Assembly (NCBI GenBank): GCA_921293015.1
Contig: OV121081.1
Span: forward strand, 65,551,022-65,615,021
Direction of reading: 5' to 3'
Length of the DNA: 64,000 nt
Source of the DNA: Phorcus lineatus
Lineage: Eukaryota > Mollusca > Gastropoda > Trochida > Trochidae
In this document: piece after piece, positions 1 through 10,974 of the stretch
How positions within the stretch are numbered: position 1 is the stretch's first letter
Layout: every line of letters begins with the position of its first letter
Notes under the pieces: generated by a model
The model's input: the letters and a program-made list of their open reading frames with translations, nothing else
Told to the model about the DNA's origin: nothing
Database searches by the model: none
Translations under genes and position numbers: made by a program

Positions 1-94
1 ACTAAACTAAACAACCAGGGAAACAATTTGTAAACAAGCATCGGAGCCATCGCACGTGTGTCACTATTTTGGGGAGGGAATCCCCGATGTGTCA

Positions 95-125
95 TAGGTC
101 ACGTGACTCAAAATGGCGTCGACCG
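95..125 (+). promoter_or_regulatory. Promoter-like motif pair (E-box plus YY1-like)
   Basis: A palindromic E-box core gtcacgtgac (98-107) is followed within 5 bases by aaaatggcgtc (110-120), which resembles the YY1 site often found just downstream of start sites in animal housekeeping promoters. The ATG inside it opens only a very short frame. A possible splice donor (ag|gtataagt) follows near 211, so this could be an untranslated first exon of a plus-strand gene. The evidence is motif-only. Confidence 0.22.
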
Positions 126-654
126 TTCGGGAGAGATCGACTGAGTTGTTTGACTGCTAATAAATACTTTTCTCCGAACTTTTTTGTTACAAAATAGGTG
201 CGAACTTTTAGGTATAAGTGTAAAGAAAGCGTTGATGTAGTTTTTTCGTGCGCGAAAGTCGTAACAGATGCGCGAAAGTGCGACAAAGGATTTCCTCCAC
301 TGCCGTCTATAGGGGTGCGTCTTAGCTCTGATGTAGTGGAAACGACTAGAGAGAACGTAATCAAGCTAAGTTTACTCAGCTATGTCTTAATACGAAGGTT
401 CACGGGCTTCCGGCGGTTTCCCCTACCGGCCCAATACTGCAACTTAATAAGCCGTTTTTGTACTGTAAAGACGAATCAAAGTGCCAGGTGCATTATCGAA
501 TAAAGTTTACCTTTTGGAAAGCTAACGGAAAAAACTTTTGAATGTTAAATTTTGAAACGGCGTCACTGATTGCACAACTAACTTTGATTGCATCCAATAA
601 GCGTTCTATACATTTCTAGACCGAGAAACCTTCGTATAAATACAGAGGTTTTAT

Positions 655-890
655 AGGAATTTATGACGGGACTACCTCTGTTTAGAGAGAATGCCGACAT
701 CGTAGTCCATGCAGATTTGCTACGTTGCATTAAATACTTCCGGTCTATTAGAGTCAACTTTATAACTTGTATACTTACACATTTCCTGAATAACTTACGA
801 TGTAGATTAACTGAGTGCGTATCATTGATAATATCGAGAGATATGCAGTGTCTGTGCATTCGTTATGTTTACGAGATAGTGTTGTGCCTT
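655..890 (-). repeat. Dispersed repeat family X, copy 1 (inverted)
   Basis: Read on the minus strand, this block matches the segments at 10975, 24071 and 36636. All start near aaaggcac, continue through cgaatgcacag..gcatat, and contain an agaccgg core followed by atttaatgcaac. It is a diverged copy of an interspersed ~230-bp element. On the plus strand it holds an open frame (663-899) whose residues resemble those of the equivalent frame in copy 2. No terminal inverted repeat or poly(A) tail was seen, so the class (SINE-like or MITE) is undecided. Confidence 0.6.
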
Positions 891-900
891 TCAGTCTAAA

Positions 901-1882
901 CAAATTGAAGCACACATAAAATATCTACAATTGGTAGTGTGACATGATCTATCACACTGTAGACGTAATGCTACGTCTCTGGATACTGCGCCTTGATATG
1001 AGACAAGGAAGAATGGATGACCAGCCTGTACAGCAACACCAGTCTTACTACAAACCAAATGATGGTCGTCTCCTGAAAAGACCTATTCAATGAATGGTCC
1101 TGTGATACCTGAAATCAACTCTACATGCAGGTAGCTTTATAGTTATGTTCGCATGATACGTAACCATTAAAATCTCTCTAGCATAACTAATGTTAATGAG
1201 TTTAACACAAAGCAAACCATTCAAATTTAAGCAGTCTAGATTGTTTATTTGTTGTGAGATGAAAATGAAAGGACGACATTAGTCCACATGATTAATTCAT
1301 ATTTTGAAAATATGTTTTTGAATTTTCATTGACGAATACCTTTCTAAATGTCTAATATAACTTATGCCAGATCTATTTAATGCTTAATGCATTAAATATA
1401 TTGATCTTTCACACAGACATGAAAATAATATATATATGTACACGTGTATACCAGAATAAGTAAACATTAAAAAATAGTGAGGAAACCTAATTTGGGAGAT
1501 AAATTAAATAAGAATGTAATACAATGTGGATTTGAAGTAAGTTCACACTTGAATGGTAAAATACAATTGTTTACTTATCATGGTATATATGCACCCCATA
1601 TTCTCTGATGTACTCCCGGTGAAGGAGTAAGCATATCCATCTCTCTGGGACGTCGTGAATTTCACAATCAAGAAGTTGTTATCAGGAAAATCTTGTCTTC
1701 CCTAAAGACTGCAATGTTCCTTTCTTTCTTAAAGAAGTTTTGGTACGAATATGTACTGAAGCTTTATTCCAAGCTTAAGTTTCAATAACCACCAGAACTT
1801 ATTTCAATATGATATTCAAACACCTATGGTCCCAGAACAACCTTTGATGAGTCGTGTGACTTTACGTCGTATTTACAGATCT
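901..1882. other. Likely 3' UTR and flank of the Cys-rich membrane gene
   Basis: AT-rich DNA directly downstream, in the minus sense, of the stop codon at 1883. There are no recognisable protein motifs. TTTATT on the plus strand near 1243 would give an AATAAA polyadenylation signal for the minus-strand transcript, but such hexamers are frequent by chance at this composition. Confidence 0.3.
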
Positions 1883-2016
1883 CTATGCCTTCCTCCCAAA
1901 ACCATCAGGGTCAGGTAGCGAGTGGGCGGGGTAGGAAACTGACCCGTGGGTGACCGACGTCATGTAGCCGGGGTTGAGAACGCCAGGGGTGAAGCTGGTG
2001 TTGCGGATAGTCACAC
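1883..2016 (-). CDS. Cys-rich type-I membrane protein (CYYR1/Shisa-like), terminal coding exon
   Basis: This is the last coding exon of a minus-strand split gene. The acceptor is tgtgtttcag|gtgtgac, with the exon starting at 2016, and the frame ends with TAG at 1883. Two bases complete the codon left by the upstream exon (A|GT, Ser), so the phase matches exactly. It encodes about 44 cytoplasmic residues starting VTIRNTSFTPG and rich in Pro, Tyr, Ser and Gly. Pro/Tyr-rich tails of this sort follow the membrane segment in CYYR1 and Shisa proteins, where they recruit WW-domain or trafficking partners; that role is only inferred here. No classical PPxY is present. The ATG-initiated version of this frame (from 2092) runs through the intron and is not the real start. 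Confidence 0.62.
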
Positions 2017-2505
2017 CTGAAACACACGTGTAGGTAGCCTCTGTCAGTTTACTTAGTATCAAGATACAACTTTGCCTTCCAGATTCATTCATTCACATAG
2101 TGATTCAAAACTCTCCCCTGACGTCACTATGCCTTGCGATGACTACATTATAAAATATAGCTAGATATCTTACAGATAATTTATGACCATCAAAGTATCT
2201 TATAGACCTATCCAAAATGATAGGTACGGATACAACGGATCGATATGTAGGTACAAACAGAATAGTACGGTAGAATACGGATACTACAAATGATCAAAAA
2301 GGTACCATTCAAAACTTTATAGAATTCCCCATACTGATACATTAGAAATAAGATATCCCGTATTTAAAATTCTTTCCCATCATCCTATAGCATAAAAACG
2401 TTTTGAAGGTCTTAATTTTAGGAAAAGCAATCAATACAAATGTATGTTCCATGATCGTTTAATCAACTACAAGAGTGGCGCTTGCTGTAATTCTAGGTAA
2501 CTTAC

Positions 2506-2687
2506 TCCTTGTGAGCCCGTTGTTATAAGTCCCCACTTGAGGCGGCCCCACCTTGTGGTCGGGAAGACATGAGGGTTTACAGAAGCAACACGCAACCACA
2601 GCCCCCACCACAGCTAGGAAGACAACAACACCGCCCACGATTGTCCCGATGGCTTTCTCCGACATATTGCTGCTTCCCGCGCTCGTA
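2506..2687 (-). CDS. Cys-rich type-I membrane protein (CYYR1/Shisa-like), transmembrane exon
   Basis: Internal coding exon of 182 bp with acceptor atatttcgtcag|tacgagc and strong donor agga|gtaagt. It begins with one base of a split codon and ends with one base of the next, agreeing with both neighbours. The product has a short Ser/Gly-rich juxtamembrane stretch, then a single hydrophobic span (TIVGGVVVFLAVVGAVVACC), and immediately a Cys/Pro/His-rich stop-transfer-like run (CFCKPSCLPDHK) whose cysteines could be palmitoylated. It ends VGPPQVGTYNNGLTR. A Cys-rich head, one membrane span, a juxtamembrane Cys cluster and a Pro/Tyr tail is the layout of the CYYR1/Shisa group, which is commonly expanded in molluscs. 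The assignment rests on architecture, not on a database match. Confidence 0.68.
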
Positions 2688-5600
2688 CTGACGAAATATG
2701 AACAGTAAATTATATAAATGTTTAAAACTGTTTGTCCTGACATTCACAGGCTTCTCGGCGGTAACGCTCTGTGCTATTGCTCTATTGAAGTCTGTAAAGT
2801 TCTGGTTTACAGCCGGTCAGCATATTTTTACTGCTCGGTAGGATATATTGTTGCCAACATATAGCAAATTTTATATTCCATATAAATTTCGAGATGTTTA
2901 AGCTTTGAGGATTTTTATGTTTCGATTCATCATCCTTGTTTGCGGGCAAATAAAAAAGTGTGCTAAATACAAATATTCTTTTACTGTCATGATCACTGGT
3001 CGAGTTTGGTTTGGACAGTTTAGCCAGAGTCCGTCGACCAATGGTCAAATAGTTATCAAGAAGACCTAATCATTTGTTTACACGTATGCTGCGTCTTTCA
3101 CTAGAATTCATATTTTATCATCGCTACATGTTAACCAAATGCATCCGCCTCTCTTTCGTCAACTTGAAACGTCGGTCATGTCACCTGATTCCGTAAATGC
3201 GTTGGCGAAAACTTTACATGAGTTCGCTATCTTTGATCAATATTGACATTTGAGAGTTTTGTGTTATTATTTTCATATTCTGTGATAATGTTTTTAATGC
3301 AAGTAACGATACCTTTGAAGGCTATTAATAATTTTCTATATTATCTATCTTTTTGTTTCATATTGTTTTAATTCACCGTATCAGGAATAGAACTATTAAA
3401 TGTATCCTTTAAGAAAGCTAAAGATAACATACTTTCTTGTGGCATTATTAACTTTCTCCGCGCGGGTAAATGAAAGTCGATATTTGGTTTTGTTGACTAC
3501 TAAGTAAAACTATTGAAAAGGGCGTAATAAGAAGTCGATATAAACTTGTTGCAGAGTGCAAGGAAGAAGATAGTTTCTTATTGCAATATATCTAAAAGCT
3601 GGATAGATTACACTCCAGAACCAATCTGTCCTATTGTTATAAAAATATAAGGCATTGGAAGATGATTACGGTATATAGGACACAAACCTTCTTTCAAAAA
3701 ACTATATAGCTTTTTGACATGTCACAAGTTGTACATACGGTGTTCAAACAAGTGCCATTCCATAACTGAAGACTGGTAGATGAAAAATATTTTTTTTATA
3801 TAAAGCCGATATTGTTTCCAAGCTGCCCCATGATAAATATGAAAGGAAAGAGACTTTAACTTTATTCATGGTAATAAGTCTCAGAACAGCTTATTAACAT
3901 GCAAGTCTATGAGAATTACGACACGTGTACATTTATGTACTTTGCGTGTTTCTAGTGAAAATAATGTCAAATTAATTAGATGGATTTTCTCATCACCACA
4001 CTAGCTTTTTAATTCTATGGCTCATCCGGTCTTAGATCAAATTTTGTAATCGCCCTCTTTCTCTTTACATGATTGTCTTACAGAAAATGTATCCAGTCAT
4101 ACGAAATAGTACGTTTGTCTGGTGGATCCAAGAATTTTGAAAAGGGGGGCGGGTGTTACCCTTGGAGGTCACCGATTTTATGATCGCTTTTGAAAGTTTA
4201 AGGGGAATTGGGGGTTGAACCACCCTCTTGATCCGGCACTGTTTGTTCTGTGCATGATTCTGTACCATAACAATGGTATTGACATTAGCGAAAGAACCAC
4301 CCTCTTGATCCGGCACTGTTTGTTCTGTGCATGATTCTGTACCATAACAATGGTATTGACATTAGCGAAAGAAACATTAGTACAAGGTGTTAGTGTCAAC
4401 CTAAAGAAGAAATTCGTCTAATACTAGAGCTGTACATCTCTCTACCTTTTATTCATCTTGGCATGTGTCCCTTGTTCAACGGTTGACTTGGCATTAACTA
4501 CGACTCTACGTTAATCCAACCAAAGTTCAAAAATGTTATTTCAAGGCGACAAGAAGGATTAATGAAAATAACCTACGGTGTTCCTTATGGGGAACAGTGG
4601 CCAGCAGAAGATTTATATCTCTGAATGTTTGAAAGCTGATTGGTAAACCTGACCATACTAAATCACATTTCTGAGACGGCTCTGAAGTTAATAATGACGG
4701 GTTAGAGCGATAATGACATAAAAAAAATGGTGAGAACATGCAAGTTTAACGTCATGACATTCCGAGAATGTTTTAAAACAAATGACGAGATTCCTTACGT
4801 AGTAACCAAAGTGCACGAATTATAGTTATGGACCATAACTTTCAAATTAAAATATATCAAACTTCTCAAAAGTTGTTTATCAAATTAATCGGAATCAAAA
4901 TTTTAATGGAAATATTATAAGACTAATCAACAAGATGCAAGAATTACGGGTTATCTGTCACGAGGGGATTGTTATGATAAATCCAAACTTTACAGAGAAA
5001 TTTATCAAAAAAATTCACGAAAAAATATAAACTATGTTTCCGGGCTTCGCGTTGGTTGCTCTTTTTCTTATCCAAGTAAAATTGTAGAATTTTATGGTAC
5101 TTTTGGAAAATAGTCAAAATACCTTCGTGAAAGCGGGGTGCAAGTTAACTCTTATTCATGTCACCAAAGATTATGTCATGTCTTCTTTGGTGCAAACAAA
5201 TGTAGTCCAATCAATTCAAGACGTGTTTATCGAGCAACAGAAAATAGTAAACATAATAGCAAACCTAACCACAAATAACACATTACTTTCCATATTATTC
5301 CTTACGCAGTAAAAGAACAATGTTTGTTTTGAAGTCTCGTTGCAATTGGCAAGCGGAGGCTTGACTTACTGAATGAATGAACATGAACTAGTTCTGACAG
5401 ACAGTAGTTAGTTTTAGACAAACTGTATTTCCCATGACCATTATAAAATTTGTTACACCCGCCGGCATATTTGTGCCCGCTCGGGTAGGAAATTGAAACT
5501 TTTAGCGCTGTCAAACTGTTGATAAACTTCATTGTCAGTGTATCGTTTTATTTAAAGGTTTAAAGTAAACTAATGTTGGACTTGCCTGATTAAACAAATT

Positions 5601-5717
5601 TCAAACTCAAAAGAATTATAACGATAAAGTGTATTGAAGTATTAAATGTAAACATTTTGAAAAAAAACGTTTATAAGACATATCTAGAAATGTGAATATA
5701 AGAGAAAAAAACCGCAC
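2688..5717 (-). other. Intron between the Cys-rich and transmembrane exons
   Basis: About 3 kb of AT-rich sequence bounded by acceptor gtcag at 2688-2692 and the proposed donor gtgcgg at 5712-5717. It contains a perfect 77-bp tandem duplication (4217-4370) and no other recognisable feature. Several short frames here have no protein-family character. Confidence 0.45.
4217..4370. repeat. Perfect 77-bp tandem duplication
   Basis: The block starting gaaccaccctcttgatccgg at 4217 is repeated from 4294 with no visible difference, giving two head-to-tail copies with a period of 77. Overlapping minus-strand frames here (4065-4399) share peptide segments only because of the duplication. Absence of divergence suggests a recent event or an assembly artefact. 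Confidence 0.9.
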
Positions 5718-5853
5718 TCATTATCGTCCTTGCCAAGCGCCGATGGACCACAGCAGTACTTTTTGTACTCGGTGACCCCGCAGCAGGACCCGGCACAGTG
5801 GAGCTTCCTTTGATCCGAGCTGCGGTTGTTCTTCTCATAACACACCTCCAGGC
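5718..5853 (-). CDS. Cys-rich type-I membrane protein (CYYR1/Shisa-like), Cys-rich ectodomain exon
   Basis: Minus-strand exon beginning after acceptor gccatctctag| with two bases of a split codon, followed by LEVCYEKNNRSSDQRK, then a dense cysteine motif (HCAGSCCGVTEYKKYCCG) and SALGKDDN. The spacing C-x(3)-CC-x(7)-YCC resembles the knot-like ectodomain of Shisa and CYYR1 proteins, which lies in the lumen or outside the cell. The donor is tentative: ga|gtgcgg (exon end 5718) is the site that gives the right phase to join the transmembrane exon, forming an Asp codon. An alternative gtactg donor further upstream would remove the second CC. The preceding exon must end in phase 1 and should carry a signal peptide; none was found. 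The acceptor itself lies inside a tandem array (5854-6452). Confidence 0.6.
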
Positions 5854-6452
5854 CTAGAGATGGCACATACGCTGCAACATACATAGGTGCACAGTCACTT
5901 CTCATAACACACTTCCACACCTAGAGATGGCACATACGCTGCAACATACATAGGTGCACAGTCACTTCTCATAACACACCTCCAGGCCTAGAGATGGCAC
6001 ATACGCTTCAACATACATAGGTGCACAGTAACTTCTCATAACACACTTCCACACCTAGAGATGGCACATACGCTGCTACATTCAAAGGTGCACAGTCACT
6101 TCTCATAACACACTTTTACACCTAGAGATGGCACATACTCTGCAACATGCATAGGTGCACAGTCACTTCTCATAACACACTTTCACACCTAGAGATGGCA
6201 CATATGCTGCAACATACATAGATGCACAGTCACTTCTCATAACACACCTTCAGGCCTAGAGATGGCACATATGCTGCAACATACATAGATGCACAGTCAC
6301 TTCTCATAACACACCTTCAGGCCTAGAGATGGCACATACGCTGCAACATGCATAGGTGCAGTCACTTCTCATAACACACTTCCACACCTAGAGATGGCAC
6401 ATACGCTGCTACATACAAAGGTGCACAGTCACTTCTCATAACACACCTGGGC
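5854..6452 (-). repeat. 67-bp tandem array of the exon's 3' splice-site region
   Basis: The motif ctagagatggcacata recurs at 5854, 5921, 5988, 6055, 6122, 6189, 6256, 6323 and 6388, a period of exactly 67 with one 65-bp unit. The sequence ctag recurs at 6453, where a hairpin interrupts. Each unit, read on the minus strand, contains a pyrimidine-poor tract, the acceptor tctctag, and a copy of the first ~25 bases of the Cys-rich exon up to ttatgagaag. The exon-proximal unit is the real exon boundary. The period is not a multiple of three, so successive copies cannot extend the protein in frame. Confidence 0.88.
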
Positions 6453-6532
6453 CTAGATTTTCGAAGCTCTCTTAGTGCTAATGAATGGTACTTACGACCA
6501 TCTTGATGCTAAGGAAGCTTCGAAAATCTAGG
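6452..6532. mobile_element. Hairpin MITE (81 bp)
   Basis: Terminal inverted repeats cctagattttcgaagct (6452) and agcttcgaaaatctagg (ending 6532) pair perfectly. An imperfect inner stem (cttagtgct / atgctaagg) surrounds a short loop. The element splits a unit of the 67-bp array exactly at ctag. It has no coding capacity. Confidence 0.8.
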
Positions 6533-6790
6533 ACTTGGCGATCTAAAAAGTGCATATACGCTGCAACATACACTGTACACAGTTACATTTAATAAAACAA
6601 CTCCAGGCCTAGAGAAGGAACACACCATGAACCATACACTGTACTCAAGTACTTCTAATAAACCAGATACAGAACATGCACAGTACAAAGTCACTTCTAA
6701 TAATACACCTTCAGACATTGAGAGGGTACAGACGCTGCAACATACATAGTACACAGACACACAATACAGAGTCACTTCTTACAAAGGGAA
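6533..6790 (-). repeat. Degenerate outer units of the 67-bp array
   Basis: Recognisable pieces such as acgctgcaacatacactgtaca, aactccaggcctagagaagg and tcacttctaataa repeat here with many substitutions and deletions. This is the older, decaying edge of the array. A minus-strand frame (6509-6775) across it has repetitive YSVCCSVY-type peptides and is an artefact of the repeat. Confidence 0.7.
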
Positions 6791-6846
6791 GTCAATAAGT
6801 TCATAGAAGTGGATATAAAAAGAACCCAATGGTTGTGATATTGTCT

Positions 6847-7294
6847 TTATTCTTCAATATAATCTCTCTGGACCTCGATGCACTTTGCCCATTTTCCTTG
6901 AGACAGTCTACGCCTCTACGTAGAAGTTTTCTGAGTGGCCCATCAGCCACGCCTCAATAGCTGCCTTGAGTTGATCATCATCGCCAAATCTTGAACCACG
7001 CAAGTGTCATTTCAAATGCGAAACAGGTAAAAGTAGCTTGTGGCCGATATGGACTGTAGGGGGGTGATTAAATTGTTCAAAGCAACATTGTTCAAATGCA
7101 GCCTGTGCAATACGACTCCAGTGCACTGGAGTGTTGTGATGAAGATGCATAACTCCAGCAATCAACAAGCCGCGCCTCTAGTAGGCTCCTGTTATTGTAG
7201 TTTTAGGTGGTTTATAGTCTGTAAGTATCACGCCTCCTGATTCCGGGAAAATGGTCGCCATGATCCTGCCAGTAGAAGGCTGAGTTCTGAACTT
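6847..7294 (-). pseudogene. Mariner-family transposase remnant (C-terminal half)
   Basis: Read on the minus strand, pieces of a Tc1/mariner DD34D transposase follow one another. KFRTQPSTGRIMATIFPESG runs from 7294; then GGVILTDYKPPKTTITGAY ends at a stop. The next piece is LHHNTPVHWSRIAQAAF and FEQFNHPPYSPY, where the family has HDNAPVH with the second catalytic Asp and HPPYSPDLAPxDF with the third. After frameshifts come LRGSRFGDDDQLKAAIEAWL and the C-terminus GKWAKCIEVQRDYIEE with its stop at 6847. Stops, frameshifts and loss of catalytic Asp residues (HDN to HHN, SPD to SPY) show it is dead. The N-terminal half is absent, and a MITE begins at 7301. Confidence 0.85.
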
Positions 7295-7300
7295 CAGTCC

Positions 7301-7655
7301 AGTCTGCTTAAAATAGACCACGTTCTGAGAAATAAAAGTTTTAAAAACTCGACTCAGGAGCAGGAATCGAACTTAATCTATAATGGGCTTTCCTCTCCAC
7401 AACGGTCTGAAAGCAATCTGAAAGCGGTCTGACTAGCCAATCACAATGACTACGGCAAAAGCCTTCGATATCAGTATTTGACTATCTCTGACTAGGTTTT
7501 GTCTGCGCTAAACTGGTTTAAGAACGTGCGAGATACGAGGCTGCTTTCAGACCGTTGTGGAGAGAATGCTCCTGATTGAATTCGTTCCTATCTCACTTGA
7601 GTCAATGTTTAAAAACTTTTATTCCTCGGAACACGGTCGATTTTAATAAGACAGC
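7301..7655. mobile_element. Long-TIR MITE, copy 1
   Basis: The left end agtctgcttaaaatagacc.. and right end ..cggtcgattttaataagac are imperfect inverted repeats. They continue inward through ttctgaga/tcctcgg, ataaaagttttaaa and a caggaatcgaa / gattgaattcgttcc region. A second nested inverted pair is formed by cacaacggtctgaaagca (7398) and tgctttcagaccgttgtg (7541). The same element recurs at 60739-60971. No coding frame of note. Confidence 0.75.
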
Positions 7656-8039
7656 TTATACTTCCTTTGTTTGGAGTCTTGCTTGGTGTCAGGATCCCAG
7701 TGATGAATCAACGTTTGATCCCCTGTTACCATTTCAGTTTAAACTCAGCCTACCATTTTGCAACGTTAGAATATCGCGGGGCTTCTTTCCTATACACATT
7801 TGTCATACCTGTATGTTTTTCGGTCGCATTCAGCTATTCTTTCGTGAGAAACTTGATAACCGCACGATGCTCAGTTTTAGAACTAACCATGATTACCCAT
7901 GTAGATCTAAAGTAAATGATCGGGAAGGTTTATGTAATGTCCATGAGCTGTCGTCAGATTGCCTATACCAATACTGACATCAACGATGTTTTAAGTGGTG
8001 TATCAATTCTAACTTCAATGAACTTAGGGGACGGTTACG
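7656..8039. other. Unassigned sequence between MITE and outlying array units
   Basis: Overlapping plus-strand frames of 82-133 codons cross this stretch (7576-7977, 7667-7915) but show no known domain, and one starts inside the MITE. Nothing else was recognised. Confidence 0.3.
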
Positions 8040-8165
8040 GTGCAGTATACATGCACAGTATACACAAAGTGCACAAACACTTCTCACTACAACACACATG
8101 CAATGCACTGTCACTTCTCACAACACACCTCTTGACTCTAGAGCGTACGCTGCAACATACAGTCT
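8040..8165 (-). repeat. Outlying degenerate units of the 67-bp array
   Basis: The phrases gcactgtcacttctcacaac, ctctagagcgtacgctgcaa and repeated gcaca/caacacac match the array unit found at 5854-6790. The mariner and MITE insertions appear to have separated these units from the main array. Confidence 0.6.
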
Positions 8166-8504
8166 TATTTAGAGTAAGTGTTTCGAACGTTTTAAAGTAA
8201 ATTACTTTTTAATCATTTTTGTTCGTTTTGTTCGTCTACACAAAATTAATATTGGTTAGAAAATGCACCTACTTCTTAATGAAATTAATATTTTATCAAA
8301 TCAAATGTTTGTGTCAGTTTATATTTCTACCACTTGTTAAATACATAGAGGATATTTGACATTTACTGTCGAATAACATGTATACCTCATCGAGTAAAGT
8401 AGAAAGTTATATTTGCACGAGTGGCACAAAATCTTCTATTTACTATATGTTTCCCAAATATCGGTTTTGACCTCGACTCTATGAATGGAGTAGCAAGATC
8501 GCTT

Positions 8505-8570
8505 CGTTATCGCGGCCATCTAATGAATTCATTCTATTGTTTCTTGACGTCACAATTGACGTCTTATGAT
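8505..8570 (-). promoter_or_regulatory. Promoter-like CRE/YY1 cluster, minus orientation
   Basis: In the minus sense, two CRE-type elements (plus-strand tgacgtcac at 8545 and ttgacgtct at 8558) precede AGATGGCCGCG (plus-strand cgcggccatct, 8511-8521), a YY1-like site in the orientation typical just downstream of a start site. It lies 2.7 kb upstream of the Cys-rich exon on the same strand and could drive that gene, but no connecting exon was identified. Confidence 0.3.
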
Positions 8571-10974
8571 TGATTGTAGCGTTGTTTTATTACGTTGTTA
8601 GTATTGGGATTTTATTTTCACCGAAGGATGCCGTATTTCACCATAAATTGATATATTTTATCGTCGACTTAAATAACATTGTCAGAGCCTTTGATTTAAT
8701 GATTAAATACTTGAATTCTATATAGACAAATCTACAATTTCCTATTTTCCGCTAGAATATTTATCCAATTAATCTAAAAATTCCTTTTTAATCAGATTGT
8801 TAGGAGTGGACAGCCAAAAGGGCATTGGAGATACACCACTTTAAGACGTCAATGAATATCGATAAGTGACTTACAAGTGGATACCATGCATTGAATGGTC
8901 ACTGAAGACAGATTATTGACCATCCAACAACGCAGTGACATCAGGAAGCAGGTTGTGCTCAGTTTAAACTATTCTGACAGATGTTGTACAGATAAGCAAG
9001 ATGTGTACCAAGGATGGATTGGCTTAACAGAAAGTAAAGAGGATTAGCACATCAAAACCAATCCAGAGATCTATTTAGAGATAAGTAAAGTGAAGATACA
9101 GGAATGAATTATCTTAACTTGATTAAAAGATTCTGTCCAAATAATGCCGTTCAGATTGAAACAATTAATAAGCAGTTTAATGCTTTCGGGCAAATCAGTG
9201 GGAAAACAACAGTCAAATTCAACAAGAATTGCAACAGAAATAGTTTTGAATTTTTGTTTTAAATTTTCGAATTCGTCCACTATAAGATAGTCATCGTTTG
9301 GTAATATAAGAGTGGAGGAACATAATAAAAAAGGATTTAGTTTATATGAATAATAGTATGGGATTTTCGTAATGCACAGGGTGCGATCCTGATTGACTGT
9401 GAGACTGATTAATGGAACGCGCTGTTGCTTTATGCAAAGTAATAAATATATGGAAAGTAAAAAAAAGACATGTCATTGTTTCAACGTGAATTTTGATGTT
9501 GCCAATTCTGTCTTTGTTACTTCTAATCTAATCTATCCCAGAAGACCTATTTGACACGATGAAAAGGTGGACTACACCTATTTTCTTTTATAAGATAATA
9601 TGTATAGGGACATTTTGTGAGAAAAGGGTAAAGGAGGAATATCTCACATCCCTATTTCTCTGAGGTTTTAAAAATTGGCCTTTGCATTGTTTGGTTATTT
9701 CATTTATGTATATAGCCTCTTTTCACGATTGACGTTCAAGCCATATTACAATCATTACTCCTGCGAGTAGTTACTTACGTTGTGAAAACTATTATATATT
9801 TATTCCCAGCTGCGCTGATTGTCTTGCCTTCATAGAAACGGTTGAATGGTTTATGTCGTTCCCTCATTCATTATCATACATGTTATTATCATTTTTTTCT
9901 AGTGAGGGACGTATCGTTTCTTTCATATCCAGGGCTGCTTGAGGCAATAAAGCTAAACTTTATAAGCGGAAAGTATGCAAGCAATCTATGTTTTCAAAAT
10001 ATGCTATTAATTATTGTTATTCCTGATAATACGTTTGCTTGAAAAACAAATTGACACCATTGCCTCTAAGTAGGCAAATTCCGATCTAATGTCAACTGGA
10101 GATAAGGTGATCAACATATATGCAGAAACGTATGTGTTGATAAATGACAACTCTAAATATTAGAAACAGTAAATAGTCCAATCAATTAAGTTTGTATTTG
10201 AAATGCTACATAATGGAAATGACACCTATGTACAAACCTAGACATAATAACTGTAGTATGATATAAAAAAGCATCTCTAAATGAGACAACTACTTATTTC
10301 ATGAATATTGACATGAAAATGGTTAAACCAATTCACACCAACACCTTTTGACATACCATATGCCTATCACGATATGTAATGACACGGTTTGCGTGTAGCA
10401 GGATCGCAAAGCTTGCATGACTTTTCCACAATCGCGTTTATACAATCGCTCTAGTATACACTTTCTATGAACATGAATCATATCATATGGGAAACAGGTA
10501 AATACGTACTGATTGAGATGACGACGTATGAGTTCCATCCGAGTGTACCCGCCATGATTCCGAGAAAGGTTTCTAGCAGAGCAGCACATGTTAATATTTA
10601 ATCAAACACGTCAATTAGGAAAATCGATATAGAAAAATGGTTTAAGTTTCTTCAAAACGACATTTATACCATACTATTTACTTGAATTCATTTCTTGAAA
10701 TAATTATTTCGAAACAACCCCCAAAACCTTAAGCGCACATGTACCCTGTTTGAATCGATCTTACATGTATCAAATATCGGTCTACCTTGAAAGCTTATTT
10801 TGTTATATCATAAATATGAAAAATAGATGCAATGGTTATTATCTCGTTTTCATCGGTATAAAAATCCATTTTTACAAATCATTTATTAGTCTGTATACAG
10901 GTAATTTGTGTGCCTACTTTAAAGGAATTTGTCTAAAATAAGTAGTTTGTAAATGCTGTTACATTTTTGTGATT
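8571..10974. other. AT-rich intergenic DNA
   Basis: No protein-family similarity, RNA gene or ordered repeat was recognised. Open frames are all under 95 codons and have no domain character. Confidence 0.4.

Noticed and set aside
4065..4399. Two overlapping minus-strand proteins sharing peptide segments
   Set aside because: The similarity arises from the perfect 77-bp tandem duplication read in different frames.
5854..6452. CRISPR-like array
   Set aside because: Units are contiguous 67-bp tandem repeats without unique spacers, and the DNA is clearly animal.
6509..6775. Cys/Tyr-rich secreted protein on the minus strand
   Set aside because: It is a frame through degenerate copies of the 67-bp array; the Cys and Tyr periodicity follows the DNA repeat.
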